Assembly (NCBI GenBank): GCA_964428345.1
Contig: CAYRYD010000029.1
Location: 8,950-72,949 of the forward strand
DNA: 64,000 nucleotides
DNA from: JABDMH01 sp964428345
GTDB taxonomy: Bacteria; Bacteroidota; Bacteroidia; Chitinophagales; Saprospiraceae
Direction of reading: 5' to 3'
In this document: positions 16,691-24,357 of the stretch, piece by piece
Position numbering within the stretch: position 1 is the stretch's first letter
Layout: the number at the start of each line of letters is the position of its first letter
Notes under the pieces: model-generated
Database searches by the model: none
What the model was told of the DNA's origin: nothing
What the model saw: the letters and a program-made list of their open reading frames with translations, nothing else
Translations under genes and position numbers: made by a program

Positions 16691-18118
16691 TCATATTTTT
16701 CGGGCTTTTTTTATGGCTTCATCTATGGTCCCTACCATATAGAATGCACTTTCCGGCAGATTTCTGAACTCATCCCTGAGAATGCGTTCACAACCGTTGA
16801 GCGCATCATCCAGGCTGACTTCTTTTCCTTTCATTCCGCTAAATTGTTCGGTGGTGTAAAAGGGTTGGGTCAGAAAACGTTCTAGCCTTCTGGCCCGGTT
16901 CACCAGATTTCGATCCTCTGGTGACAATTGTTCCAGACCAAGCATAGAGATAATGTCCTTGATATCTTCATACTTTGCTAATGTTTGTCTGATTTCACGG
17001 GCGATTTTATAATGTCTGTCACCGATGATGGCGGAAGTAGCCATTTTAGAATTGGACTGTAACAAATCGATTGCCGGATACATGCCTTCGCTTGCTCTTT
17101 TTCTGGAAAGTACAATGGACGCAGATAAATGGGAGAAAATGTGAACTGCCGATGGATCGGTAAGATCATCTGCGGGCACATAGACCGCCTGAATGGAAGT
17201 AATGGCTGCGGCTTCGGTATTTGAAATCCGTTCTTCCAATTTTGACAATTCGGTAGCCAGGGTTGGTTGATAGCCCATGCGGGAAGGCATATGGCCCATT
17301 AGACCGGAAACTTCCATTCCCGCCTGAATAAACCTGAAAATATTGTCAATCAGTAAAAGGACATCTCGATGCTCATCATCCCGAAAATACTCGGCCATGG
17401 TCAGTGCAGTATGGCCTACCCGAAACCGTGCTCCCGGTGGTTCATTCATTTGACCGAAGACCATCACCATTTTTGAAAGAACTCCAGCTTGTTTCATCTC
17501 ACTGTATAGTTCCTCACCCTCCCTGCACCGTTCTCCGATGCCACAAAAGAGACTTACTCCCTTCTGTTGTTCAATCACGTTGTGAATCATTTCGGTAAGT
17601 AATACCGTTTTACCCACTCCGGCACCACCAAACAATCCGGCTTTACCTCCTCGCTCCATGGGTATCAGTACATCAATGGCCTTGATACCTGTTTCAAAGA
17701 TTACCGATTTGGTGGAACGTTGGGAGAGAGACGGGGGAACCTGATGAATGCTGCGTCTGTCAAGGCCCGTTAACCTCGATTTGTGATCAATGGTATTTCC
17801 AAGCACATTAAACATACGGCCCAACGTTTCTTTACCTACCGGCACTTTCAATGGGTTATCCGTGCTTCTTGCGGTCATGCCCCTGGCTAATCCCTGAGTA
17901 GGTGTTAACGCCATACAACGAACTGTATTATGATCCAGTTGTGCCAATACTTCCAACACCACCTGATCATCTTCACCGGTATAAATGATAGAGTGAATAG
18001 GTGGTAACCTCGCTTCAAACCGAATATCGATGACACCACCATGGACCGATACAATGATCCCCAAATTAAACGACCGGGTACCCGTAGCATTTGTCCTGGT
18101 GATTATTTCCAAGTTCAT
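16691..18118 (-). CDS. atpD: N-ATPase beta subunit
   Basis: A 475-residue catalytic subunit. The P-loop GGAGVGKT is at 164-171, the catalytic glutamate is in GIGERCREG (about 196), and IDNIFRFIQAG and MGYQPTLATELSKLEERI follow. All key catalytic motifs are intact. N-ATPase features are the divergent spacing and the position as first gene of a nine-gene operon, rather than next to atpC at the end. It starts the operon after a 533-base gap containing no clear gene, where the promoter should be. The expected product hydrolyses or makes ATP on the cytoplasmic face. Confidence 0.95.
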   Translation of the reverse strand: MNLEIITRTNATGTRSFNLGIIVSVHGGVIDIRFEARLPPIHSIIYTGEDDQVVLEVLAQLDHNTVRCMALTPTQGLARGMTARSTDNPLKVPVGKETLGRMFNVLGNTIDHKSRLTGLDRRSIHQVPPSLSQRSTKSVIFETGIKAIDVLIPMERGGKAGLFGGAGVGKTVLLTEMIHNVIEQQKGVSLFCGIGERCREGEELYSEMKQAGVLSKMVMVFGQMNEPPGARFRVGHTALTMAEYFRDDEHRDVLLLIDNIFRFIQAGMEVSGLMGHMPSRMGYQPTLATELSKLEERISNTEAAAITSIQAVYVPADDLTDPSAVHIFSHLSASIVLSRKRASEGMYPAIDLLQSNSKMATSAIIGDRHYKIAREIRQTLAKYEDIKDIISMLGLEQLSPEDRNLVNRARRLERFLTQPFYTTEQFSGMKGKEVSLDDALNGCERILRDEFRNLPESAFYMVGTIDEAIKKARKI

Positions 18119-18651
18119 TTTAATTGTATATGCCTTGTCTGTGGACTATCATAAAGCGTTGCAATTTCTCAGCAAAAGCATCTGAAAAAGCCGACACCCT
18201 TCCTCAGAATCATTCCAGGATCCATTGTTCGATAAATAACTCAGCATAATGCCTTCAGTCAACGCTAACTTCAACTGATCTTCGGATTCTAAAGCTGATG
18301 CCTATGAAAATGCTTTCATTGTGTTGTGGTAAAATAGAAGCATTTCTGAGATTTTTTGCAATTTGTTCCAGATACTTTTTCCGTTTTGTTTGGCACCTGG
18401 TATTTCTGGGTGTATTCCGGATAGTGTTACACCAACTATCCAAATATAACGATTTTTGGTGAGAGTCTTGTCCTGTCATTTGCATTCCACCGTTGTCTGG
18501 ACTCAAGTGATTTGCACGGATCTTTGCTGAGTTGTTACCGGCACAGCCCTTTACCGGCAGTATACCCGGTGCTGATAATCATCATAGGATCAGCCAACGA
18601 AAATCCTGAATCCATTGCTTCATTCGAAAGCTCCTCACCATTTGAATGCTC
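18119..18651. other. Gene-free stretch upstream of the N-ATPase operon, possible gene remnant
   Basis: This 533-base gap should hold the atpD promoter, but I see no convincing promoter match. On the minus strand a 50-codon open stretch (18149-18301) reads ALESEDQLKLALTEGIMLSY and ends RNCNAL; its composition looks protein-like, somewhat like the end of a TetR-type regulator, but no start or homology is certain. A frame at 18255-18506 and a readthrough of fahA beyond its stop have no recognisable content. The region may be a decayed gene at the edge of an inserted operon. Confidence 0.35.
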
Positions 18652-19887
18652 TTATTTTGTAGCTGGGAGTACCTGGCCGCTAACTTCACCAAATCCCACG
18701 CGATAATTTTCTCTTTCTGCTTTAGCCCTCAGAATGACCGTATCGTAATCTTCCAAAAAAGTGAGGTTTCGTCCATTCTTCAAGCGAACAGGCACTTTCC
18801 CGCCAGCGGTAAGCTCCAGGAGTGATCCATATGAGCCAGGTTGGGGGCCACTGATTGTACCGGAAGCCATCAGATCACCAATCCGGACATTACATCCATT
18901 AACGGTGTGATGAGCCAGCTGTTGCTTCATGTTCCAGTATAAATAGCGTGTATTGCTTTGACTTATTACGGTTTCGTCTCCACCGGCGGGTAACAACCCT
19001 GCTTCCAGTTGAATATCATAATTGGAGGGTCCTGAATAATCCAGATAGTGCATTGGACGGGGAATCTGCTCCGGTCCGTGAACTTTAAAGGGTTCCAGGG
19101 CTTCCAGGGGGACTACCCAGGGCGATATCGAAGTGGCAAAATTCTTTCCCAGGAAAGGACCAAGCGGGACATACTCCCACTTTTGAATGTCCCGGGCAGA
19201 CCAGTCATTTAACAGGACCAGGCCAAATATGTATTCCTCGGCCTCACTGGTGGATATCGACCCCCCTAGTACCGAATCTTTGCCGACAATGAAGGCCATT
19301 TCCAGTTCAAAATCCAGCTGCCTGCTGGGATGAAAACCCGGCAGGTTGTCCTGATCGAGGATCTGCCCTTTGGGCAGGTGAAAATGGGTGCCGCTCACGA
19401 CAACCGAAGAAGATCTTCCATGATAGGCTACCGGCAGATGGCGCCAATTGGGGAGTAATGCGTTGTCCGGACCCCGGAATAGTCTGCCTACATTGGTGGC
19501 ATGCTCCAGACTTGAGTAAAAATCGGTGTAATCGCCAATTTCTACCGGAAGATGCATGGTCACATTCCGTTGTTTGACAAACAGATTGGGATATTCCTTC
19601 AATGGAGATGAAGGATCGCATAATTGCTGCTGGATAAAAGTACGTACCTGTGTTGTGACGTTCTTGCCAAGGGCGATAAAACTGTTCAGTGAATTTTCGG
19701 TTAAAATTTCCGGACGGATCTCGATATCTTCCAAAAGTGACATGGCGTTGAAGGCGGCCAGGTCAAGGATGTCTTCTCCAATGGCAACCCCAACCCTGTG
19801 ATGACGCCGGGGTGATGAAAAAATGCCAAAGGGAAGATTATGAATCGTAAAATCACTGTCGGAAGGTATTTCTTTCCAGGCAATCAT
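18652..19887 (-). CDS. fahA: Fumarylacetoacetase
   Basis: A 411-residue enzyme that splits fumarylacetoacetate to fumarate and acetoacetate, the last step of tyrosine degradation. Markers are FGIFSSPRRHHRVGVAIGE near the start, DYTDFYSSLEHATNVG and LPVAYHGRSSSVV, the metal-ligand region DFELEMAFIVGK, NDWSARDIQKWEYVPLGPFL, and GDLMASGTISGP near the end. Length is typical. It follows hmgA on the same strand after 166 bases. Together with hmgA and hppD it forms most of the pathway; maleylacetoacetate isomerase was not found in the window. Confidence 0.97.
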   Translation of the reverse strand: MIAWKEIPSDSDFTIHNLPFGIFSSPRRHHRVGVAIGEDILDLAAFNAMSLLEDIEIRPEILTENSLNSFIALGKNVTTQVRTFIQQQLCDPSSPLKEYPNLFVKQRNVTMHLPVEIGDYTDFYSSLEHATNVGRLFRGPDNALLPNWRHLPVAYHGRSSSVVVSGTHFHLPKGQILDQDNLPGFHPSRQLDFELEMAFIVGKDSVLGGSISTSEAEEYIFGLVLLNDWSARDIQKWEYVPLGPFLGKNFATSISPWVVPLEALEPFKVHGPEQIPRPMHYLDYSGPSNYDIQLEAGLLPAGGDETVISQSNTRYLYWNMKQQLAHHTVNGCNVRIGDLMASGTISGPQPGSYGSLLELTAGGKVPVRLKNGRNLTFLEDYDTVILRAKAERENYRVGFGEVSGQVLPATK

Positions 19888-20053
19888 AAATATTTTTTTA
19901 ACCGGTGTTTTTCATTTCAGTTAATAAAGAGGTCCTCCGGCATTTTATCATTTTTTCTACTTCAATCTTTGATTATACAGCTTTTTTCAGCATTGGAAAC
20001 TATCCGATTCTTGGTTGTCATCGGGTAGATCTTCACCTGGATGCGAACATCTG

Positions 20054-21211
20054 CTAGTCCAGCCAGGATTGATAATAGGTCCCGTCATCAATTTTCACGG
20101 CTTCTTCCGTGATCATCAGTGGTCTGAACGTATCAATCATAACGGCCAGTTCTTCCGTTTTTTTCTTACCAATGCTTCCCTCGTAAGTGCCGGGGTGCGG
20201 ACCGTGGGGAATGCCTCCGGGATGCAGCGTCAGGTGACCCGGACTGATATCGTTTCTACTCATGAAATCACCGTCCACGTAGTACAATACTTCATCTGAA
20301 TCGATGTTGGAATGATTGTAGGGAGCCGGAATGGCCTGGGGGTGATAGTCATAAAGCCTTGGACAAAACGAGCAGACCACAAAGGCGACCGTTTCAAAGG
20401 TCTGGTGCACCGGAGGAGGTTGATGCACCCGGCCGGTAATGGGTTCAAAATTATGAATGGAAAATCCATAGGGATAATTGAATCCATCCCAACCAATGAC
20501 ATCGAAAGGATGAGCATCGTATACGAGACTGTGCAGCAACCCCTGTTTTTTAATTTTTATGGTGAAAGCTCCCCTCTCATCGTGCGTTTCCAGGTTAGCG
20601 GGAAGTTTGTAATCCCGTTCGCAGAAGGGAGCATGTTCCTGCAATTGTCCGAATCCGTTGCGGTATCGCTTGGGGGTGTATACAGGATGAAAAGATTCAG
20701 CATACAAAAGCCGGTTGTCTACTGAGTCGAATTTCATCTGGTAGATCGTTCCCCGGGGTATGATGAGATAATCCCCGTACTCGAAATTAATCTTGCCCAG
20801 CATGGTAGACAAAGTACCTGTGCCCCGGTGCACAAACAATATCTCATCGGCATCGGCATTCTTATAATAGTATTCGGTTTGTGATTTTCGTGGGGCAGCC
20901 ACACCAATCTGGACATCACGGTTGACCAGGAGGGCTGTCCTGCTGTCCAGAAAGTCGTCTTTCAAAGGGACATCAAAACCTATTAATTTTCGGGAACGGA
21001 TGTTTTTTGTCTCGGCAATTTTTGGTGCCAGATCAACCGAAGATCCGATGGACCTGACCATCGTTGGGCGGTGCAGATGGTACGACAGCGAGGACATCCC
21101 GCTGAAACCAAGCGTGCCAAAAAGTTGCTCGTGGTACAATGTTCCATTGCTTTTCCTGAATTGTGTGTGCCTTTTGGCCGGAACCTCACCCACTCTGTGA
21201 TAGATCGGCAT
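20054..21211 (-). CDS. hmgA: Homogentisate 1,2-dioxygenase
   Basis: A 385-residue Fe(II) ring-cleavage dioxygenase that turns homogentisate into maleylacetoacetate. Motifs include YHRVGEVPAKRHTQF at the start, GDYLIIPRGTIYQ, FHPVYTPKRYRNGFG-type central sequence, and the iron site region HPGGIPHGPHPGTYEGSIG near the end, where the His/Glu ligands lie. Length is typical of the short bacterial/Bacteroidota form. It is divergent from a TetR regulator across a 93-base AT-rich gap containing inverted repeats, so it is likely controlled there. Confidence 0.96.
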   Translation of the reverse strand: MPIYHRVGEVPAKRHTQFRKSNGTLYHEQLFGTLGFSGMSSLSYHLHRPTMVRSIGSSVDLAPKIAETKNIRSRKLIGFDVPLKDDFLDSRTALLVNRDVQIGVAAPRKSQTEYYYKNADADEILFVHRGTGTLSTMLGKINFEYGDYLIIPRGTIYQMKFDSVDNRLLYAESFHPVYTPKRYRNGFGQLQEHAPFCERDYKLPANLETHDERGAFTIKIKKQGLLHSLVYDAHPFDVIGWDGFNYPYGFSIHNFEPITGRVHQPPPVHQTFETVAFVVCSFCPRLYDYHPQAIPAPYNHSNIDSDEVLYYVDGDFMSRNDISPGHLTLHPGGIPHGPHPGTYEGSIGKKKTEELAVMIDTFRPLMITEEAVKIDDGTYYQSWLD

Positions 21212-21226
21212 GGTTTAATCGGTTTA

Positions 21227-21274
21227 ATCAACAAATGTTGATATAATAATACATAAATGTTGATTAATAGTCAA
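21227..21274. promoter_or_regulatory. hmgA/tetR divergent control region with inverted repeats
   Basis: ATCAAC and GTTGAT half-sites separated by AAAT lie at 21227-21242, and another GTTGAT is at 21259-21264. On the minus strand TTGACT (21269-21274) and TATTAT (21246-21251) are 17 bases apart, a sigma70-like promoter for hmgA that the half-sites would overlap. This suggests repression by the adjacent TetR protein. Bacteroidota usually use a different promoter consensus, so the promoter part is uncertain. Confidence 0.55.
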
Positions 21275-21304
21275 GTAAAATAATTATACTAGCGTATATA
21301 ATTA

Positions 21305-21895
21305 ATGACAATGATAGACACCGGCAAACACCGGCAATTCCGCGAGGAGGCTTTAAAATTAATCCTGAAAAAGGGATTTAAGGGAGCCACCATGCGGGAG
21401 CTGGCCCAGAGTCTGGACTGTGATGTCGCAAATATTTACAATTATATCCCTTCCAAACAGATTTTCTTAAAGGATCTCTTGTTTGAGATGTCTGATCATT
21501 TTCACACCGGTATCGACGAGATCATGGATGCTGGCCAGGCTCCCGTGGATCAGATCCGACAGCTGGTAAGGCTTTATATAGAACTCACCTTTGCCCTGCC
21601 CCTTCAGGTAGCATTACTGGCCAATGAATGGCGTCATCTGGAAGAACCAGAATTGACAAGGTTTGTAGCCGAACGCAGACGTTTTGAGGGTAAGGTGCTT
21701 GAGATCGTTAGAAAAGGAATCAGATCGGGTGCTCTGAAAAAGATGAGTCCGGAAACGGCCACTCATCTTCTGTTGTCATCACTCCGGTGGCTTTTTCAGT
21801 TTATCCGGGAGGTGCCTGCCACCAACCGGCTCAGGCTGGAGGAGGAGATTTTTGATTTTGTCCTGAACGGACTACGGCGGGAAGCCAAGGGATAG
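21305..21895 (+). CDS. TetR/AcrR-family transcriptional regulator
   Basis: A 196-residue protein with an N-terminal helix-turn-helix (residues about 8-55: FREEALKLILKKGFKGATMR, then LAQSLDCDVANIYNYIPSK). The C-terminal 140 residues are helical and should bind a ligand (VDQIRQLVRLYIELTF, then RRFEGKVLEIVRKGIRSGAL). It is divergent from hmgA, with paired inverted repeats between them, so I infer it controls tyrosine/homogentisate degradation genes and itself. The ligand is unknown. Confidence 0.9.
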   Translation: MTMIDTGKHRQFREEALKLILKKGFKGATMRELAQSLDCDVANIYNYIPSKQIFLKDLLFEMSDHFHTGIDEIMDAGQAPVDQIRQLVRLYIELTFALPLQVALLANEWRHLEEPELTRFVAERRRFEGKVLEIVRKGIRSGALKKMSPETATHLLLSSLRWLFQFIREVPATNRLRLEEEIFDFVLNGLRREAKG

Positions 21896-22040
21896 GGATC
21901 TTTTCAATGGTCAATCGAAACATGCATGTCCGGTCATGAAGGTGAGCATGGATAGGCAGTCTGGCACAACCCGGGTACTGATTCCTTCTGTTTCTTACGG
22001 TTAAAAAAAGTCGTGATCAGGTAAGTACCTGCATGAAGAA

Positions 22041-22107
22041 TTTGTTACATTTAGATGCCATCTGTGGTATGTTGTGAGTGGTGATGGGGCAAATTTGATG
22101 TAACAAA
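22041..22107. repeat. Inverted repeat upstream of the cytochrome gene
   Basis: TTTGTTACAT at 22041-22050 and its exact reverse complement ATGTAACAAA at 22098-22107, separated by 47 bases. It lies 32-99 bases before the cytochrome start. It may be a regulator binding pair or form an mRNA hairpin; it is not followed by a T run, so it is unlikely to be a terminator. Confidence 0.5.
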
Positions 22108-22139
22108 CTGATTCTTAAACCTTTCAAATAAATGACATT

Positions 22140-22544
22140 ATGAAAAAAATGCTGGGATTTTTTACCCTTGTTTTAGTTGCTGGCCTTGTGTTGCAGGGTT
22201 TTAGAGGCTCCGATGGGCATGGTTCTTTTGCAGAGGCTCCGCCTGCGGTTAAATTCCCCAAAAAAGTGGATGCAGTCATTAAAAACAAGTGCTACGGCTG
22301 TCATAGTGCGGAAGGTAAGAGCGATAAAGCAAAAGCCAAATTGATGTGGGATGATCTGGCAAGTTTGGAATCCGGTATGCAGGCAGAGAAACTGAAAGCC
22401 ATTTCCAAGGTGCTGTCTGAAGGTACAATGCCTCCCAAGATGATGGTCGAGAAAATGCCGGAGAAAAAGCTGACCGAAGCAGAAACCGCTCTGATGTCAA
22501 AATGGGCATCCAAGACTTCGAAAAAAATCTCCAAGATGATGTAA
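22140..22544 (+). CDS. Periplasmic mono-heme protein (haem-binding domain type)
   Basis: A 134-residue exported protein. Residues 1-21 are a signal peptide. A single c-type heme site CYGCH lies at 51-55, and the later TMPPKMMVEKMPEKKLTEAE contains several Met residues that could supply the second axial ligand. The architecture resembles haem-binding-domain cytochromes of Bacteroidota with the KNKCYGCHSAEG pattern. It presumably carries electrons in the periplasm, but the partner is unknown. The gene is alone and followed 20 bases later by a strong terminator. Confidence 0.88.
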   Translation: MKKMLGFFTLVLVAGLVLQGFRGSDGHGSFAEAPPAVKFPKKVDAVIKNKCYGCHSAEGKSDKAKAKLMWDDLASLESGMQAEKLKAISKVLSEGTMPPKMMVEKMPEKKLTEAETALMSKWASKTSKKISKMM

Positions 22545-22564
22545 TATTACCATTGAGGGAATAG

Positions 22565-22600
22565 AAGGGCAATGCCGATCTTTGGCATTGCCCTTTTTTT
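22565..22600 (+). terminator. Rho-independent terminator after the cytochrome gene
   Basis: A 12-bp perfect stem (AAGGGCAATGCC and GGCATTGCCCTT) with a short loop, ending in seven Ts. It is one of the clearest terminators in the window and also rules out the TTG at 22582 as the start of the next gene. Confidence 0.9.
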
Positions 22601-22620
22601 ATGTGCGACTAACCCTGCCT

Positions 22621-23436
22621 ATGCGTGGAGTGCAACGAGTTTTATCCTATCTTTCAGGTTTGCAATTGAATTCAGATTTGTTCAGAATTTTTCAATTTCC
22701 TGATCTCGACCTCCTGCCCTGGCTATTAGTAATGCTCTGTTCACTGATCTGGGGACTCTCCAAATCCGGGATTCATGGAATATCGATTATCGCAGTCCCT
22801 TTGATGGCTTATATTTTTGGAAGCAAGCCTTCGACCGGGGTGGTGTTGCCCATGTTGATCATTGCTGACCTCATGGCAGTGCGGCATTATTCGAGGCATG
22901 CCTTATGGTCTTATTTGCTGAAATTGTTGCCCTGGACACTGTTGGGCATTTTGTTGGGTACCTGGATTGGTGACCATCTGGATGAAGGTTCTTTCAAGAG
23001 ATTAATGGCGATAGTGATCGTAACCAGCGTGGTGACCATGTATCTATGGGAACGACGCAGAAGTGACCGGGTACCGGATTACTGGTGGTTTGCCGCTTTT
23101 ATGGGTATTGCAGCTGGTTTCACAACGATGGTTGGCAATCTGGCCGGGGGTATAGTGACGATCTATCTTTTGGCAATGCATTTGCCCAAAGACCAGTTTA
23201 TTGGTACGGGAGCCTGGTTTTTTCTGATCATCAATGTCTTTAAGTTTCCCATGCATCTCATTTTCTGGCAGACCATCAACTGGCATACGCTGAGCCTCAA
23301 TTTAGCCATGACTCCCGTTATTGCCATCGGCTTCATCCTGGGAGTGTACATCGTCGGAAAATTTAATGATGCACTATATCGCCGGTTTGCAATGGTGATG
23401 ACCGGGCTTGCTGCTATTGTCATGCTCTTTCAATAA
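22621..23436 (+). CDS. TauE/SafE (TSUP) family membrane permease
   Basis: About 271 residues from the ATG at 22621; the open frame extends back to a TTG at 22582 inside the terminator hairpin, which is implausible, and starts after 22621 are also possible. Seven or eight hydrophobic segments are visible. The typical family repeats are present: LSKSGIHGISIIAVPLMAY in the first half and GIAAGFTTMVGNLAGGIVTI in the second. The family exports or takes up sulfonates, sulfite or other organic anions. The substrate is unknown here. Neighbours give no hint; the next gene is on the opposite strand. Confidence 0.86.
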   Translation: MRGVQRVLSYLSGLQLNSDLFRIFQFPDLDLLPWLLVMLCSLIWGLSKSGIHGISIIAVPLMAYIFGSKPSTGVVLPMLIIADLMAVRHYSRHALWSYLLKLLPWTLLGILLGTWIGDHLDEGSFKRLMAIVIVTSVVTMYLWERRRSDRVPDYWWFAAFMGIAAGFTTMVGNLAGGIVTIYLLAMHLPKDQFIGTGAWFFLIINVFKFPMHLIFWQTINWHTLSLNLAMTPVIAIGFILGVYIVGKFNDALYRRFAMVMTGLAAIVMLFQ

Positions 23437-23455
23437 AACAGTATCTGGTACCTGG

Positions 23456-24355
23456 TTATTCTATCTGTTTTTCAAGGCTTTCCACTGCAGAGACGCAAAA
23501 AACACCCAACACTTCCGTATTGGGTTTGTCCGAGATGATATTTCCCCTGGAATTGGAGACCGGACTGGCGAAGATGGTGTTGGATCCATTTAAGATCTGA
23601 TCCCGGGCACTTTGCAAAAACTGGAAAGCTTCCAAGCTTACAGAATGAATTTCCACCCTAAGCCTGTCTCCCGGCTGGTAAGGCGCTTCATCAGCCGGAA
23701 ATTCGTCGGGAACAGGATTGGTCAATTCCCGGATGGGAGGGATAAAGATTATTCCATCCAGTTGCGATCCGCCGTCAAAACCGGCATCAAAAGCCAGATT
23801 GATTTCCTCGGGTTTATTCAGGTACTGATCATTTTTAAAGGACTTGATCCAGTAGGTATTGCCCAATCCCTCCAGATCCCGTGCAAAAAACTGGGTGTAG
23901 ATGCCATCGGGACCTCTCAGGTCATCATCTCTATATTCCTGCCGTATGCTGTCGATCGCTGGTGCCGGATGCATGGTCGAGGATGCGGTGAGTATCTGGT
24001 CGGGAAGATGCACGGTTAGTTCAAAGAAATTGCCCGGATCTCCCAACTTTTCACCGGGTTGAGGTTGCCAGACGTAACGACCGGCAGAAACCTCTTCAAA
24101 AGAAAAAATGGAATGATCGTCCGATGTAATTGTGACCTCCGCTCCGGTCACCGCTTCGGCAAAATCGGCGTTGAAATAAGGCTGACTGTAGCTCAGTTTG
24201 ATTTCCTGGGCTTCCGAAACATTGGTCAGCCAGGCGTCTACAACCACTTGTCTGGGAGCATCGGCGGTCTGAACATCCACGATATCCTCACATCCAGAGG
24301 TGATAAACAGGAATGTGACGAATGCAAAAAGGGGAAGTATCAGTGTACTTTTCAT
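23456..24355 (-). CDS. DUF4249 lipoprotein partner of the TonB receptor
   Basis: A 299-residue lipoprotein with lipobox FLFITSGC (Cys22). The mature protein begins EDIVDVQTADAPRQVVVDAW, followed by beta-strand-rich sequence (ITSDDHSIFSFEEVSAG), which is the DUF4249 pattern. It starts two bases after the stop of the TonB receptor gene, so the pair is one operon. DUF4249 proteins regularly follow such receptors and are thought to be surface-associated partners. The ligand is unknown. Confidence 0.9.
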   Translation of the reverse strand: MKSTLILPLFAFVTFLFITSGCEDIVDVQTADAPRQVVVDAWLTNVSEAQEIKLSYSQPYFNADFAEAVTGAEVTITSDDHSIFSFEEVSAGRYVWQPQPGEKLGDPGNFFELTVHLPDQILTASSTMHPAPAIDSIRQEYRDDDLRGPDGIYTQFFARDLEGLGNTYWIKSFKNDQYLNKPEEINLAFDAGFDGGSQLDGIIFIPPIRELTNPVPDEFPADEAPYQPGDRLRVEIHSVSLEAFQFLQSARDQILNGSNTIFASPVSNSRGNIISDKPNTEVLGVFCVSAVESLEKQIE

Positions 24356-24357
24356 CG

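Noticed and set aside
18255..18506. 83-codon minus-strand frame upstream of atpD
   Set aside because: Unusual composition, no motif, and no support as a complete protein.
22582..22620. TTG start for the TauE/SafE gene inside the terminator
   Set aside because: The start lies within the stem-loop of the previous gene's terminator; an ATG at 22621 is more likely.
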